This document shows positions 1 through 9,833 of a DNA stretch of 64,000 nt, piece by piece; position 1 is the stretch's first letter; every line of letters begins with the position of its first letter. Source of the DNA: Acridotheres tristis. Lineage: Eukaryota; Chordata; Aves; Passeriformes; Sturnidae. The position numbers and the translations under genes were made by a program. Location: positions 20,162,143-20,226,142 of the forward strand of contig CM072897.1 of NCBI GenBank assembly GCA_037013685.1. Direction: 5' to 3'. The notes below the pieces were generated by a model that saw only the letters and a program-made list of their open reading frames with translations, did not search any database and had not been told where the DNA came from.

Positions 1-3000
1 GTTCCCCTTTCCCCAGATGTTGCTTCCTTCCAAATACATGCTTCTTCCTGCCTCTGCAAACACTTGGGGAATCAAAGAGCCATTGTGTCAGTGGCTGATC
101 TGCTGCTGGCATTAGCCTGGGTCAGGACAGGAGTTGGCACAGCAATGCCCAGGCAGATCCAGGCAACCTCCATGTCCTGTAGTTCCAAATCACACTCTTG
201 CCCTGAGGACAGTGAGGGTTTGAACAGCAAGAGCTGCAGGGCCAGATGGATGTTCCCCATCTGCAGGCCGGTGGGATGGGATGTCCTGGCAGAACTCACA
301 GGGAAGCTCCGCAGCATCTGTCTGCGCTCCGCTTGCCAGCGTTGTTAGTCCCTTTTACGAGCCACCAGCCCTTCCGCAGGCTGCCAGTTATTCCTGCCCG
401 CTGCTATAAAAAGGATGGAGGAGGGATGCGGCAGCTGGGGAGCCTGCAGTCAACTCTGTCCTTATTAGCAGCCTCCCCACCACACAGCCTGGGGAAGGCA
501 CCGCATGCGCTTGCAGGGGATGTGAAAAATTAATTTGACGGGCTAAAAGCAGCAGAAGCAGGAAGAGTCTTGGCTGTTTATTTAGCAGAGCTGACAACTG
601 GGTGATCTCCCTCCTTTCTACATGGATCCTTGGGCTAGTACCTTGGGCTCAGGAGTGTTGGGATTTCTCAGGACTGTTTAATAAGGGCTTTTTGGAGCAC
701 AGCAGAGGACTATTTTTGTTGGCTTTGAGGGATTTTTCCCTCTCTGCTCAGGGAAGCACCTTTCTCCCACAGCTGGGTGTTGGGATGTCCTGCAGAACCA
801 TTTGGTTTCTTCCTTGTCTTTTTGAGCAGCAACTGGGAGGTGCATTCAGCCGATTGAGACCAGTGCTTAGAGACCTGCAAGCACTCGAATCTTGCTTGTG
901 GTCCTCCCCCTAGATGGGTTATTCTGAGTGCCAGTGAGCAGGCAGGAGTTATTTAGGATGAAAATCTAGGCTGTGGGGGAACAGCCTTGTGGCTCTTGCG
1001 TGCTGACACAGCCACTGCATCCTTTTTTTTCCCTTGTTTTAACCTTTCCTTTGCTCTTGCCAGGCTCTCGTGCTCCTTCACTCCCACCTCTGCCTCTGCC
1101 TGGCCATGGGTGGGAGAGGTCGAAGCTGCTATGAGGCTCCTGCACATCTGCCTTGCCGGGTGCAGGTGCTGCCAGTCCCCTCCCCATCTGTCACATCATC
1201 TCCTTTGTGTTGTGACACTCTTTGCTTGGAGAAGGATCAGTCTAACAGCCTGGAAGAAAGCCGGCTGTGCTGGCGGCTGCCTGTGCTCCCACTCCCACTG
1301 CTGGCCCTGCCTTCCCTGCCCTCCATCCCAATAGGAGCTGTCACAGGAGCAGCGCAGGGGGGCTGTGGAGCTGCACGTTCACCTCCTGGAAGGGACAGGG
1401 TCCGTCTGGGTGATATTTATGACAGCCTAGGGAAGGAGCAAGGAAGCCTTTGACCTTTCATCAGTGCAAGGTGCTGTTTTAATAGAAGCTGGCATTGCAT
1501 CCCAGGCAGTCAGAAGCTTAATTCTCCCAGCTGGAAGCAGAGCAGAGGGAAGATGCCAGCTCACATCCCCACCTGGGCTTGCTGGCTGCCCTGGTCTCCT
1601 TGAAACCTGGCTCAAACCATGACAAAATGCCAGTTTGTCCTGTTGGAAAGCCAAGCCAGAGCAGTGTTCTGTGCCAGATAACAGCATGGACCTTGCCACA
1701 TTGACATCCGGATGCTTCTCTGTTGCAAATTACTTGTTTCTAGCAGCCTGGGGATGGGAAAAAAACCCTGACATGGCTCAGTTTTTGCTGCCAGGGTCAT
1801 TGTTTTTGTGGAAGGGATGGGCACAGTGTTGCATCTGGGAGCACAGCTCTCCTCAGATACGTCTCCATGTAGTTTTAGTGCATGAGGACAAAGCTCATTG
1901 GCCTTTGTTATGGGAGATTTCCTTGAATCCAGGCAAAGCTACCCTGAAGCATCACTTAGGAACCTCCTTCCAACAGCCAGTGGCTGGAAGAATGCAGAGG
2001 AGCAGAATACATGGTGTGAGATGAGCGGCCTTGAATCATTGAGCAGAAAGAGCAAGGGACCCTGGGGCTTTGCCTTATTTTTAGCTTTTTCTTAAAGGTT
2101 ACTTGTGTAGTATGTGGTGTTTGCCAGCTGGAAGAGCAGAGGAGCCTCACAGTGTTTTTGGGGTCCAGGAGAAGCAGCCAGGCATATGAAATACAACAGC
2201 TCTGGTGACAGTAAGGTAGAGTTGGGGGAATGTGAACTTGCTGCCTTTCTCCTGCCAAAACCACTCCTGGCGTGGGGACTGGGTGGTCTGACACACTGCT
2301 TCTGGATGGGCTGGCTCAGCCTGCTTAAGTGCCAATGACTGGAAACAGCAATTGCAAGGAGGAGCCTTCTTCCCCATCCTTAGACGGTGGAGGGAAAGTC
2401 TTCTCTGGAGTGGCCAAGGGGATGGAGGATCTCCTAGAATGTCTTCCAACCCATGTTTCAGTTTGTGGATCTGTGGCATGGTGATCTGCAAACCGTCTTT
2501 GTTGAACTGGAATTGAGACGTTTTCTTGGTTTGAAGAGGCAGTGATGGTCACTAGCTGGTTAGGATCCATTTTCTCTGGAGAAACACCTGCTTCTTATGG
2601 CACATGGACATTTACCAGCAGATTTTGTAGCAGTGGCTGAAGGAGAACTTTGGACCCTGGTGTATCTTGCCCTATCTCTGTTCCCAGCTACACAGACAGG
2701 ACAAGGGTGGCATTTAGAGGATGGGAAGACACAGGGGAGCAGCGGGAAGGCAAGTCCTGGGGAGACGTGGCATTAGAGGAGGTGACCAGTGTTGGCTGCT
2801 GGCAGAGCGTCGCTGGGAAGCTGGGAGAGTGGGAGCATCCTTGCATTTTTACAGGCAGGATGAAGAGGACAAGGATGCTCCTTTGACGGAGTACATTGCT
2901 ATGCCTGGCTTCTGGCTTCTTCATCAGGAGTTGCCCAAAATCCCATGTTCTCGTGTCCTGCTCCTCTCCCAGGTGGGAAAGCAGAGCTGGCTGTGAAGGA

Positions 3001-6000
3001 CAAGGAGAAGCAGTGTTTTCTCCAGGTCCCACTGGAGCTGCTGGCTGAGGTTTTCCCTGGTGGCAAAGGCAGCAGATGGCCTTGGAGACCACCAACTTAG
3101 CATGTGGCACCATGGAGCAGATGCCCCCATCACACTGGGTGATGCACACATTGCACCATCATCCCAAGCTGAGGGTTTGTTGTCTCTAGTCCTGCCTTTC
3201 GCTGCAAAATGTCCCTAACACGTTGCTAGACAGTCCCCCATCTCCTCCGAGCGTATCAACACGCATCCTGCAGGCGGGCACAGGGATCGGTTTCCCCCCT
3301 GGTAGTGGCAGGCAAGTGCTGGATGTTAATTTACTCTTCTCGAATTTCCCCCTCTCCGGCGTCTCTTGGCCGCATCAGACACGCTTGCCCCTGGCTCCCC
3401 GGTGTCACGCCTGCGAAGGGAGGCTGTGGCAGCTGGAAACGCCTGGCTCCTCAAGCAGGATAATTGGATGTGACAGGAACACACTAACTAGGAGACCTCG
3501 GTGCCTCCAGCTCATTTGCATTGCAAATAGCATTTAAAAATAAAGAGTGATGAGGGTTTGTTGTGTTTTTCTTTTTTCTTTAATCCCCTCTTTACAGGGA
3601 AGCTGGATGCAAAGATCCATCAGGGAGCAAAGAAGGGGTTAATGAAGCAGAAAGCCATGGGGTGAGCACCGGGGAGCAGCACTGGTTCCTATGAAGCACC
3701 CAACTGCCTCTGAAGGGTGCCAGGATGGTCTTCAGCTCTGAAAAGCAGGTGCAAGACGGATCCCTTATCCCAGATTGTTTTTAGGTATTGCTTTATCTCT
3801 TGTATTCCAAAAGTATTATTAAAAGAGATATTTTCACCAAGACCTGGCCCAACAGCCCTGTGCTTCCAGGGAGGTCCCGTGCTGCAGACAAAGGTGGGTG
3901 GGAGGTGGAGCTTGACAGGATGTAGTTCGACAATTACTGGCACCCCCAGGAGCAGTGGATCCCAGAACCATCATGGGGACCTCTCGGGCAGCAGGCAGCC
4001 CAGCTCCATCCTGGCTTTGGCAGGATCTTCCTCTCCAAAAAGTGCCTTGAGGTGTTTTTTGCTCTATGGGAGGAAAAGGGTGAGAAGCTGAGGAGGTGAG
4101 GGGGATGGCTCCCAATAGTCAGAGAGCCTGAACCCTGCGAAGTGGGCATGGGAAGTTTGGGATTAGAGGTGGGCTCTTTGCCTACTCACAGGTGCTCTTC
4201 CAGTCCTTTGGAATCACTGCTGAGTGCCCAGCCGTACGTTCTTCTGCTGATTTATACTGAAACAGCAGCCAGCCCCCATGACCTGGCCCCCAGCAGCTGT
4301 GTGTAGAACACCTTTGGAATAATCGGAATTTTACCTTTTTCTCTACTCCCTCACACTGAGCCTCTCCCGACATTACCATGTCCATGCTCATCGTGCACTG
4401 GTGTATACTGGGCTTCGATCCCTTTGTGCTTCGGTGCTCCAGGCTCTGCCTTGCCATGGTCTAAGAGCTCCTGGAATGCCAGGAATGCAGTGGGAGCTGC
4501 CAGCTCCACTGCTTGGCACAGTCCCTGGGTGTAGGTTGTCCCAGCCCTCTGCCCATGGGAGAGGAGGAGGAGGGTGCAAAGCCTTTGTGCTGTAGCGCTG
4601 GAAATCATCCCATGCCTTTTGCCCTGGGAGTTTTCTTCTGGCTCCATTTGCTTCCTGTGGGATCTCTGAGGTGCTGGATCCAACACCCACCCAAGTTATT
4701 CCTCAGTGGGAAAACCCTTACGGGTGTTTCAGCTCTGAGCTGCCCGCAATTGGCACAGAGTTTATGGTGTGGGAGCTGCTGTTCAATGCCAAGGGTGATG
4801 GAATTCTCCTCCTTCCTTCCTCCTCTGGATGCATTCCCCTATCTGCTCTATCCCTTGTGTCCCACCACTATGGTCCAGTCAGCTGTGCTGGGATTCCTAG
4901 AGACTTCCCTGCACTTTTCTTACATGGAGATCCTACTGTCTTGGTGGATGTCCCTTCAGAGTGATGGAGAATATATATGGTGTCAATAGGAGCAGAGCTG
5001 GAGAGGGATGGGGGGCTTGGGGAGTCATCCCAGGGTCTTGGTGCCTTGGGAAGAAGGAGGCAGGAGGGGCCTTCCTTGTGGGCTGTGTGAGAGAGGTGAG
5101 ACACAGAGGGTTGGAAGTCAGCACCCAGGGGAGGAGGTGCCAGGCTGGCTCCAGATGGTGCAGCTCCTGTCCCAGGAGTGCAGCGCCATCAGACCATCAG
5201 ACAAGACCATGACAGAGTGGGATCTTGTACCAACTCTGTGATCCCACAAAATCCCACCTTCCCATCACACCTAGTGCCTGTTAAAATCTCCATCCCAAGG
5301 TACTGCTTCCCCAGATGGATCGCCCATCCCATGCCTGAGCTAGGCTTTAATATGAGCCCATGATTTGGCTCCATATTAAACCAGATCCATTTCCTGCATC
5401 CACCCCTGCTGCCTTGTCACTCACAACTCACATCTACCTGGTGCCTGCAGGTTTCATTCCTGAGGGTTTCACGTCCACCATCGTCTGTTGGATTCTGTGG
5501 GATCTGACAGCTGCAGGCAGGCTGGAGCACAGGCCCTGCTCTTGGTCGTGGCAAAACATGTCATTGGAGCTATACTGAGATAATTCCCAATGGAACTGCC
5601 TTGCCTGGCAGGCGTTTTATTTCCTCCTGTATTTATGGCATCACAATTTTGCCAGGAAAGATGCACTGACCCATCCCCTGGTTCAGCCTGCATTCCTGTC
5701 TGATGCTGTTTTTCCACCTTTGGAAGCACCATTCCTGGTCTGAGATTTGATGAACATCAACAGCAAATGCCCATAAAACATTTTATCCAATCCTTGAAAA
5801 TACTTCAGTAAAAACTGATCTGGTTTTATTAATGCAGGTTGTCTTGGAGCCTGCCAGCATTGGCTCTGTGCTGTGCAAGAACAGTTTCTCCTCATCAGGA
5901 TAAGGAAGGATTTCTCCTCTTTCTCTCTTTTGGGCTGTAAGAATTCTCTTCTCACCCCTCTTTTCCTGTTGCTTTAAACATCTTCTGGCTCCCTCCCACC

Positions 6001-6779
6001 TGCTCCAGCCCTAAAAGCGTTGAGACACCCAAACCTCTGGCCTTCTCGGCATCACCTCCTTTCCTTTGCCAGGGATTTGGGTCTTGTGTTGTCCTTATTT
6101 GGGGCAAAAAGCATCAGAAGAATTTGGCATCTCCTTTGGTGCTCTCCTGAAGCCACACTGGATGGTGGCACACTCAAGGAATGGTGCCACCTCTTTGGCC
6201 TGGAATACTTAGAGTAGACCCTGGCTGGGTGGATGGAGTTGGTGCTCCCCTCTCCATCTGCAGGACCTGCAGATTCGTGCATGTTCCTGCTCCATGCTCA
6301 GCACTGACAGATGCCGGCTTGGACCCTGCATCTTATCTCCAATTGGCACAGCTTTCTGTACTGCTTCACCTTCCTGGATTTGGGGTGTTACGGAGATAGG
6401 ACTGGGACATCCCCGCTGAGGTGAACCGAAATTTCCTCACCGAACAGTGGGGCTTGATGCTGAGGCTTTGGGAAAAGGAGCGGAGGTTTTGGATTATCCA
6501 GGGGCCAGGGTTGAGATGAGCTTGAATTTCCTCCCCGGTAATCAGGGCTGCTGCTGAGGTTTTGGGTGGGGAGAGTTTAGGGGACATGTCACCTCCAGGG
6601 CATGAGAACGGCTGGGGACTCAGGTGTTCTTTCCATCCAGAAGAGTGTTTGGAAAGGAAAAGTGGCAGCGTGGGGCACAATGTGGTGGATTTTGAGGTAG
6701 GTGTGGATGCCCCGGGGTGGTGATTATTCCCGCCACCTGCCTTTCTCTGCTGGCTGAGGGAGCTAAAAGCGTGGCCTTG
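1..6779. other. Upstream non-coding flank of ZNF609
   Basis: I see no coding exon here. The open frames on both strands are short (under about 155 codons), overlap one another and show no recognisable protein. In other vertebrates the neighbour upstream of ZNF609 is TRIP4, but none of its coding sequence is recognisable here. Contents worth noting are a TATA-like string at 404-412, a weak CR1 3' end around 2415-2482, and a CpG-retaining block at 3220-3545 with a perfect octamer palindrome. The rest is ordinary CpG-poor DNA in which I see nothing specific. Confidence 0.6.
2415..2482 (+). repeat. Weak CR1 LINE 3' end
   Basis: A short stretch reads 'ggatctcctagaatgtcttccaaccc' in pieces, followed by 'gtggatctgtgg'. 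This resembles the terminal part of avian CR1 elements (a 'gatctcctagaggtcccttccaaccc' type of end followed by 'attctgtg' units). It is short and diverged, so it could be chance similarity. Confidence 0.35.
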
Positions 6780-7022
6780 GGGGGTCCGTGCCGGGCAGAG
6801 GCCTCACAAGACACCGCTTAGAGCGTGAAACACCCCCAAAAGATTCCCCCCGCCATTTCCGCGGAGGATCTACGGCGGCTTCGGCTCCTAAGGCAGGGAA
6901 TGCTCCGCTCCGGGCTTTGTCTGTCTCCGGCTCCCGATCCTTCAGGCGGGATTTCCGCTCCGTGTTCTCCTGCCGCCCGGGGACGCCGCTCCACGTTCCG
7001 CCCTCCGCGTTTTGCGCCGTGT

Positions 7023-7038
7023 CCGCCCCGCCCCGCCC
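7023..7038. promoter_or_regulatory. Tandem GC boxes (Sp/KLF sites)
   Basis: CCGCCCCGCCCCGCCC contains overlapping CCGCCC/CCCGCCC boxes (GGGGCGG on the minus strand). Such boxes bind Sp1/KLF family factors and typically lie within 100-150 bp of the start site in CpG-island promoters. They sit 137 bp upstream of the predicted exon 1 donor. Confidence 0.55.
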
Positions 7039-7039
7039 G

Positions 7040-7175
7040 GCGGACCCGGCGCGGCCTGCGCGGCGCGGCCTCAGCGCGTGGCGGCCTCGGCCGGCCCGGC
7101 CCGGCCCCGGCCCGCAGCGCCGGCTCCGGCGCGACCCACATGGAGCGCACCTAGGGCGGATACCCCAGCGACCGG
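7040..7175 (+). other. ZNF609: Predicted ZNF609 exon 1 (5' UTR; 5' end approximate)
   Basis: The 3' boundary is supported by a near-perfect donor (CCGG|GTGAGTG, GT at 7176-7177) in the core of the CpG island on the gene's strand. The 5' boundary is a guess placed just after the GC boxes. In vertebrate ZNF609 the first exon is untranslated and the start codon is in exon 2, which agrees with exon 2 having UTR before its ATG. The predicted exon is extremely GC-rich and contains a minimal uORF (ATG at 7140, stop TAG at 7152-7154, reading MERT). Other first exons are possible. Confidence 0.5.
7140..7154 (+). other. Minimal upstream ORF in exon 1 (4 codons)
   Basis: ATG GAG CGC ACC TAG lies 21 bases before the predicted exon 1 donor, so if exon 1 is right it is in the mature 5' UTR. 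The base at -3 is a C and at +4 a G, a moderate start context. A four-codon uORF could lower initiation at the main start or allow reinitiation; this is inference only. Confidence 0.4.
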
Positions 7176-7219
7176 GTGAGTGCGCGCCCGGCCGGCCCCG
7201 CGCCACGCCGCCCCGCCGC

Positions 7220-7256
7220 GGGCGGGGGGAGGTGTGTGGGGGGGTGGCGGTTGGGG
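7220..7256 (+). other. G-run cluster, possible G-quadruplex
   Basis: Four G runs of 3, 6, 7 and 4 bases fall within 37 bases on the + strand, separated by loops of 1, 8 and 8 bases, just inside intron 1. The spacing is near the limit of the usual quadruplex rule. It could fold in the non-template strand or the nascent RNA. Confidence 0.45.
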
Positions 7257-7322
7257 CTCCCCTCGGGCTTCGGGCATCCCCCCTGCCCTTTCCGCGCGGG
7301 ATGGGCCCGAGCTGTCGTGAGC

Positions 7323-7815
7323 CATGACCGCCGGGATGGGGATACGTGCCCTCCCCCCTTCCTTCCTGTGACCCCTGGGAACGCGGCTGTGGCCCTTCCC
7401 CCCCCTCCCCCCCCGCCGTGACCCATACGGACGGGGCTCTGGATACCCCTCCCCCTGGACCATTGGGAACGGGAGTTTCAGTGCTCACCCCCCTCCTCTG
7501 TGACCCCTGGGAATGGGGCTGTGCTCCCCCACACGGACCCTTGAGGAGTCTGTGTGCTGCCCACTCCTGCCACCACTGGGGTCGAGGATATGTGGCTCCC
7601 CCGCCCTCATCTCTCGCCGTGAGGATGGAGCTCCGAGAGCCTCCCTCCGGGACCGCTGGGGACGAGGATCTGTGTGCCCTTCGTCCCCCCCCTTCCCCGT
7701 GACCGCGGGGGCGGTTGTGGGTCCCTCCTATGGCCGTTGGGAAGGAGCCCCCGCGGGTGTTGTGGCCGTTTGGGGGCCGGGTCCCCCCGAGGGGTGCGAG
7801 GCCCCGCCTTTGCCG
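7323..7815 (+). repeat. Degenerate GC-rich minisatellite, about 40-bp unit
   Basis: About a dozen imperfect units share the pattern 'gtgaccnctgggaacggggntntgtg' followed by a C-rich spacer. Clear units start near 7323, 7368, 7417, 7459, 7498, 7569, 7617, 7650, 7698 and 7731. Unit length drifts between about 33 and 60 bp and later units are the most decayed. It lies at the start of intron 1 inside the CpG island, with C runs on the + strand and therefore G runs on the template strand. The long frames that cross it on both strands are products of the repeat and not genes. Confidence 0.6.
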
Positions 7816-8572
7816 TCGCGAGGGTCGGGCTCAGAGTCCGGGGTTCCCACGGCTGGAGGGAAGGGGTGTCTCCCTGCATGGGGTCACCGCCATGCCAGGT
7901 TTTGTGGGAAGGATCGGGGTTGCGGGGAGTGATGCAGGCGGAGAGGGGGCTCTCGAGAGGATAGCGGCGTTCCTGGGCGGAGGTGGGGGTCACCCCTCTT
8001 GACCCCCGTCTCTGTGCAGGGAGGGTTTGGGGGCACAGGAGCAGAGGTGCAGCGCGAGTGGAGGTTCCCTTGACCCCAGCTCTTTTGTAGTGCCGGTAGG
8101 GGGTTCTCGGCACAAATCCCGGAAGATTAAATGTTCCCCGATGCGTTTAGCGAGTCCCTGTGAGTTTGGGGCGGATCAGACCCCGAGAGCGGAGCCCCTC
8201 CGGGCGACACCACTGGGGCCGGGCCGTGTGCTGGCGGCCGGGTGTCGCAGGACGAGCCGCCCTCCTTCAGGTCCTTCGAGCCCTCGTTGGCCAGCGGGGC
8301 CGATCTGGAGGTGACCGGCCGGTTGTCCCGCGAGGGCTGGGGCGGCCAGCGGGGCAAGCACTCCTGCCGTGCGCTCTCCCGCCCGTTGTGTACACGGGGA
8401 AGGTCACAGGTTCAGGTCTGGTCTGCGAGACTTGGCTTCCCTCCATCTCCCAGTAGCCTTCCTTTTGCCTTCCTTCGCTTTTTCCTCCCTTTCTGGGAAG
8501 GCCCTTTCCCTTGGAGGAGGTGTTAGACACTCATTTTCTAAAGTGTGCACCGAAAAGCCCCATGGGCTCTTT

Positions 8573-8583
8573 CCCCCCCCCCC
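8573..8583 (+). repeat. Poly-C run (C11)
   Basis: Eleven consecutive C residues near the end of the CpG island. Homopolymers like this vary in length and are prone to sequencing error. Confidence 0.8.
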
Positions 8584-9791
8584 GCTTCGGGGAAGTATGC
8601 AAGGATGCCGGTGTTGGGGCTGGATTTTGGGCTCCATCGTGTGCAGGCAGTTCGTCTCCTGGACATCCTCAGGAAAACCTGTTTCCACTCTTTGTGCGAT
8701 GACTCCAGCATCAGATTATGCCGCACATTTCTAGCTCTTTGTTGGCAGTATGCGACCGCACATGCACGGCACTCAGAAAATCCAGGCAGCTGATTTTATT
8801 GATTAGCTCTTGACCAAAAATAATTTCTATTTTATTATTTTGAGGCTGTTTCAGTTGCAAAACACAAATCCTTGCCCTTTTATGCCCTTGTTCATCCAGT
8901 GAGGTTTTCTCCTCTCCTATAAGGAGAAGGGAGATGTGCATGGCACCAGGAACGTGGCATCTCTGTGGTGGGAGAAGACAAGGATTTAATGTTTCACCTG
9001 GACTGGCCTGGCATGCAGGGCAAGGGCTGCCTCTGGTTAGAGCTACTGGAGGAAATTAATTATCAAGCAAGTTGGAATGACCTGTAATTGAGTATGGCCA
9101 GAGCACAGGGAGCGGATTTTATTCCTTTCTCCAAGCCAGGCACTCAGACTTGGTCTGTGTGTTTGGTGAGTCACCATTTAGGCTGCTCGCTAGCCTCAGG
9201 GGGCCAGTGTGTGTGTTCATGGATGTGTCTCTTAAGATACTTGTTATCTCTCTGTGTGCTGAAAGCGGTGTGATTTTTTTGGGGGGATCCATCTGTCTGT
9301 CTGGAGCCCTGTGCTGGGTGGTAGCCACAAATAATCTCTCCCTTGCCTCAGTTGCAAAGTCCCCTTGCACTTCTTTGCACCTGGCTTGTCTTATGTCGGT
9401 GGTGATGGCATCGCTTCTTCTGCCTCAAGAGCTTTTTCCTTATAAATTGAGCTGAGAAGGTGCATTTCTGGGAAGAAAGGGCTCACAAAGGCGGTTGAAG
9501 TGCTCTCGCGTGGTGTTGGATCTACCCAACACCTTGTATGTGTGTCTTTATTTTGAATTAACAAGAAGGGCAGACCAGAGTTCACTCCGTCTGGTTTATT
9601 CCCTTGCAGAACAGGGCTGCCTTGAATCAAAAGTCACTTCTAGGTTATATTTACAGTGTATTCTTAATTGTGATTGCATAAATTAAAGAAAACCAGGAGC
9701 TTCTTGGTCTTTCTAGCACTTCCATGTGATCATCATTCCCCAGACAAAGTCGATGTCTGTGTGTTGTGTCTAGGCCACGACAGGTGGGAGA

Positions 9792-9833
9792 CCCACATCT
9801 GGGATCCCACATCTGGGATCCCACTTCTGGGCC
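9792..9833 (+). repeat. Three tandem copies of a 14-bp unit
   Basis: Two identical 14-bp units (CCCACATCTGGGAT) are followed by a third with changes (CCCACTTCTGGGCC). The junctions between units create the 10-bp palindrome TGGGATCCCA twice. Confidence 0.75.

Larger units (their letters stand above)
6780..8400. promoter_or_regulatory. ZNF609: CpG island and predicted ZNF609 promoter
   Basis: From about 6780 the base composition changes abruptly from CpG-poor DNA to DNA very rich in CpG, densest at 6840-7320 and fading by about 8400. No other part of the window looks like this. It lies 13.7 kb upstream of the exon carrying the ZNF609 start codon, and its 3' half contains a strong splice donor on the + strand, so it is the expected position for a housekeeping-type, TATA-less promoter. 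Transcription start sites cannot be fixed from sequence. Divergent antisense transcription toward 6000 is possible, but nothing in the sequence proves it. Confidence 0.8.

Noticed and set aside
6763..7488. 241-codon open frame on the minus strand across the CpG island
   Set aside because: GC-rich DNA has few stop codons. The protein is low-complexity Gly/Arg/Pro, overlaps the minisatellite and has open frames opposite it on the + strand.
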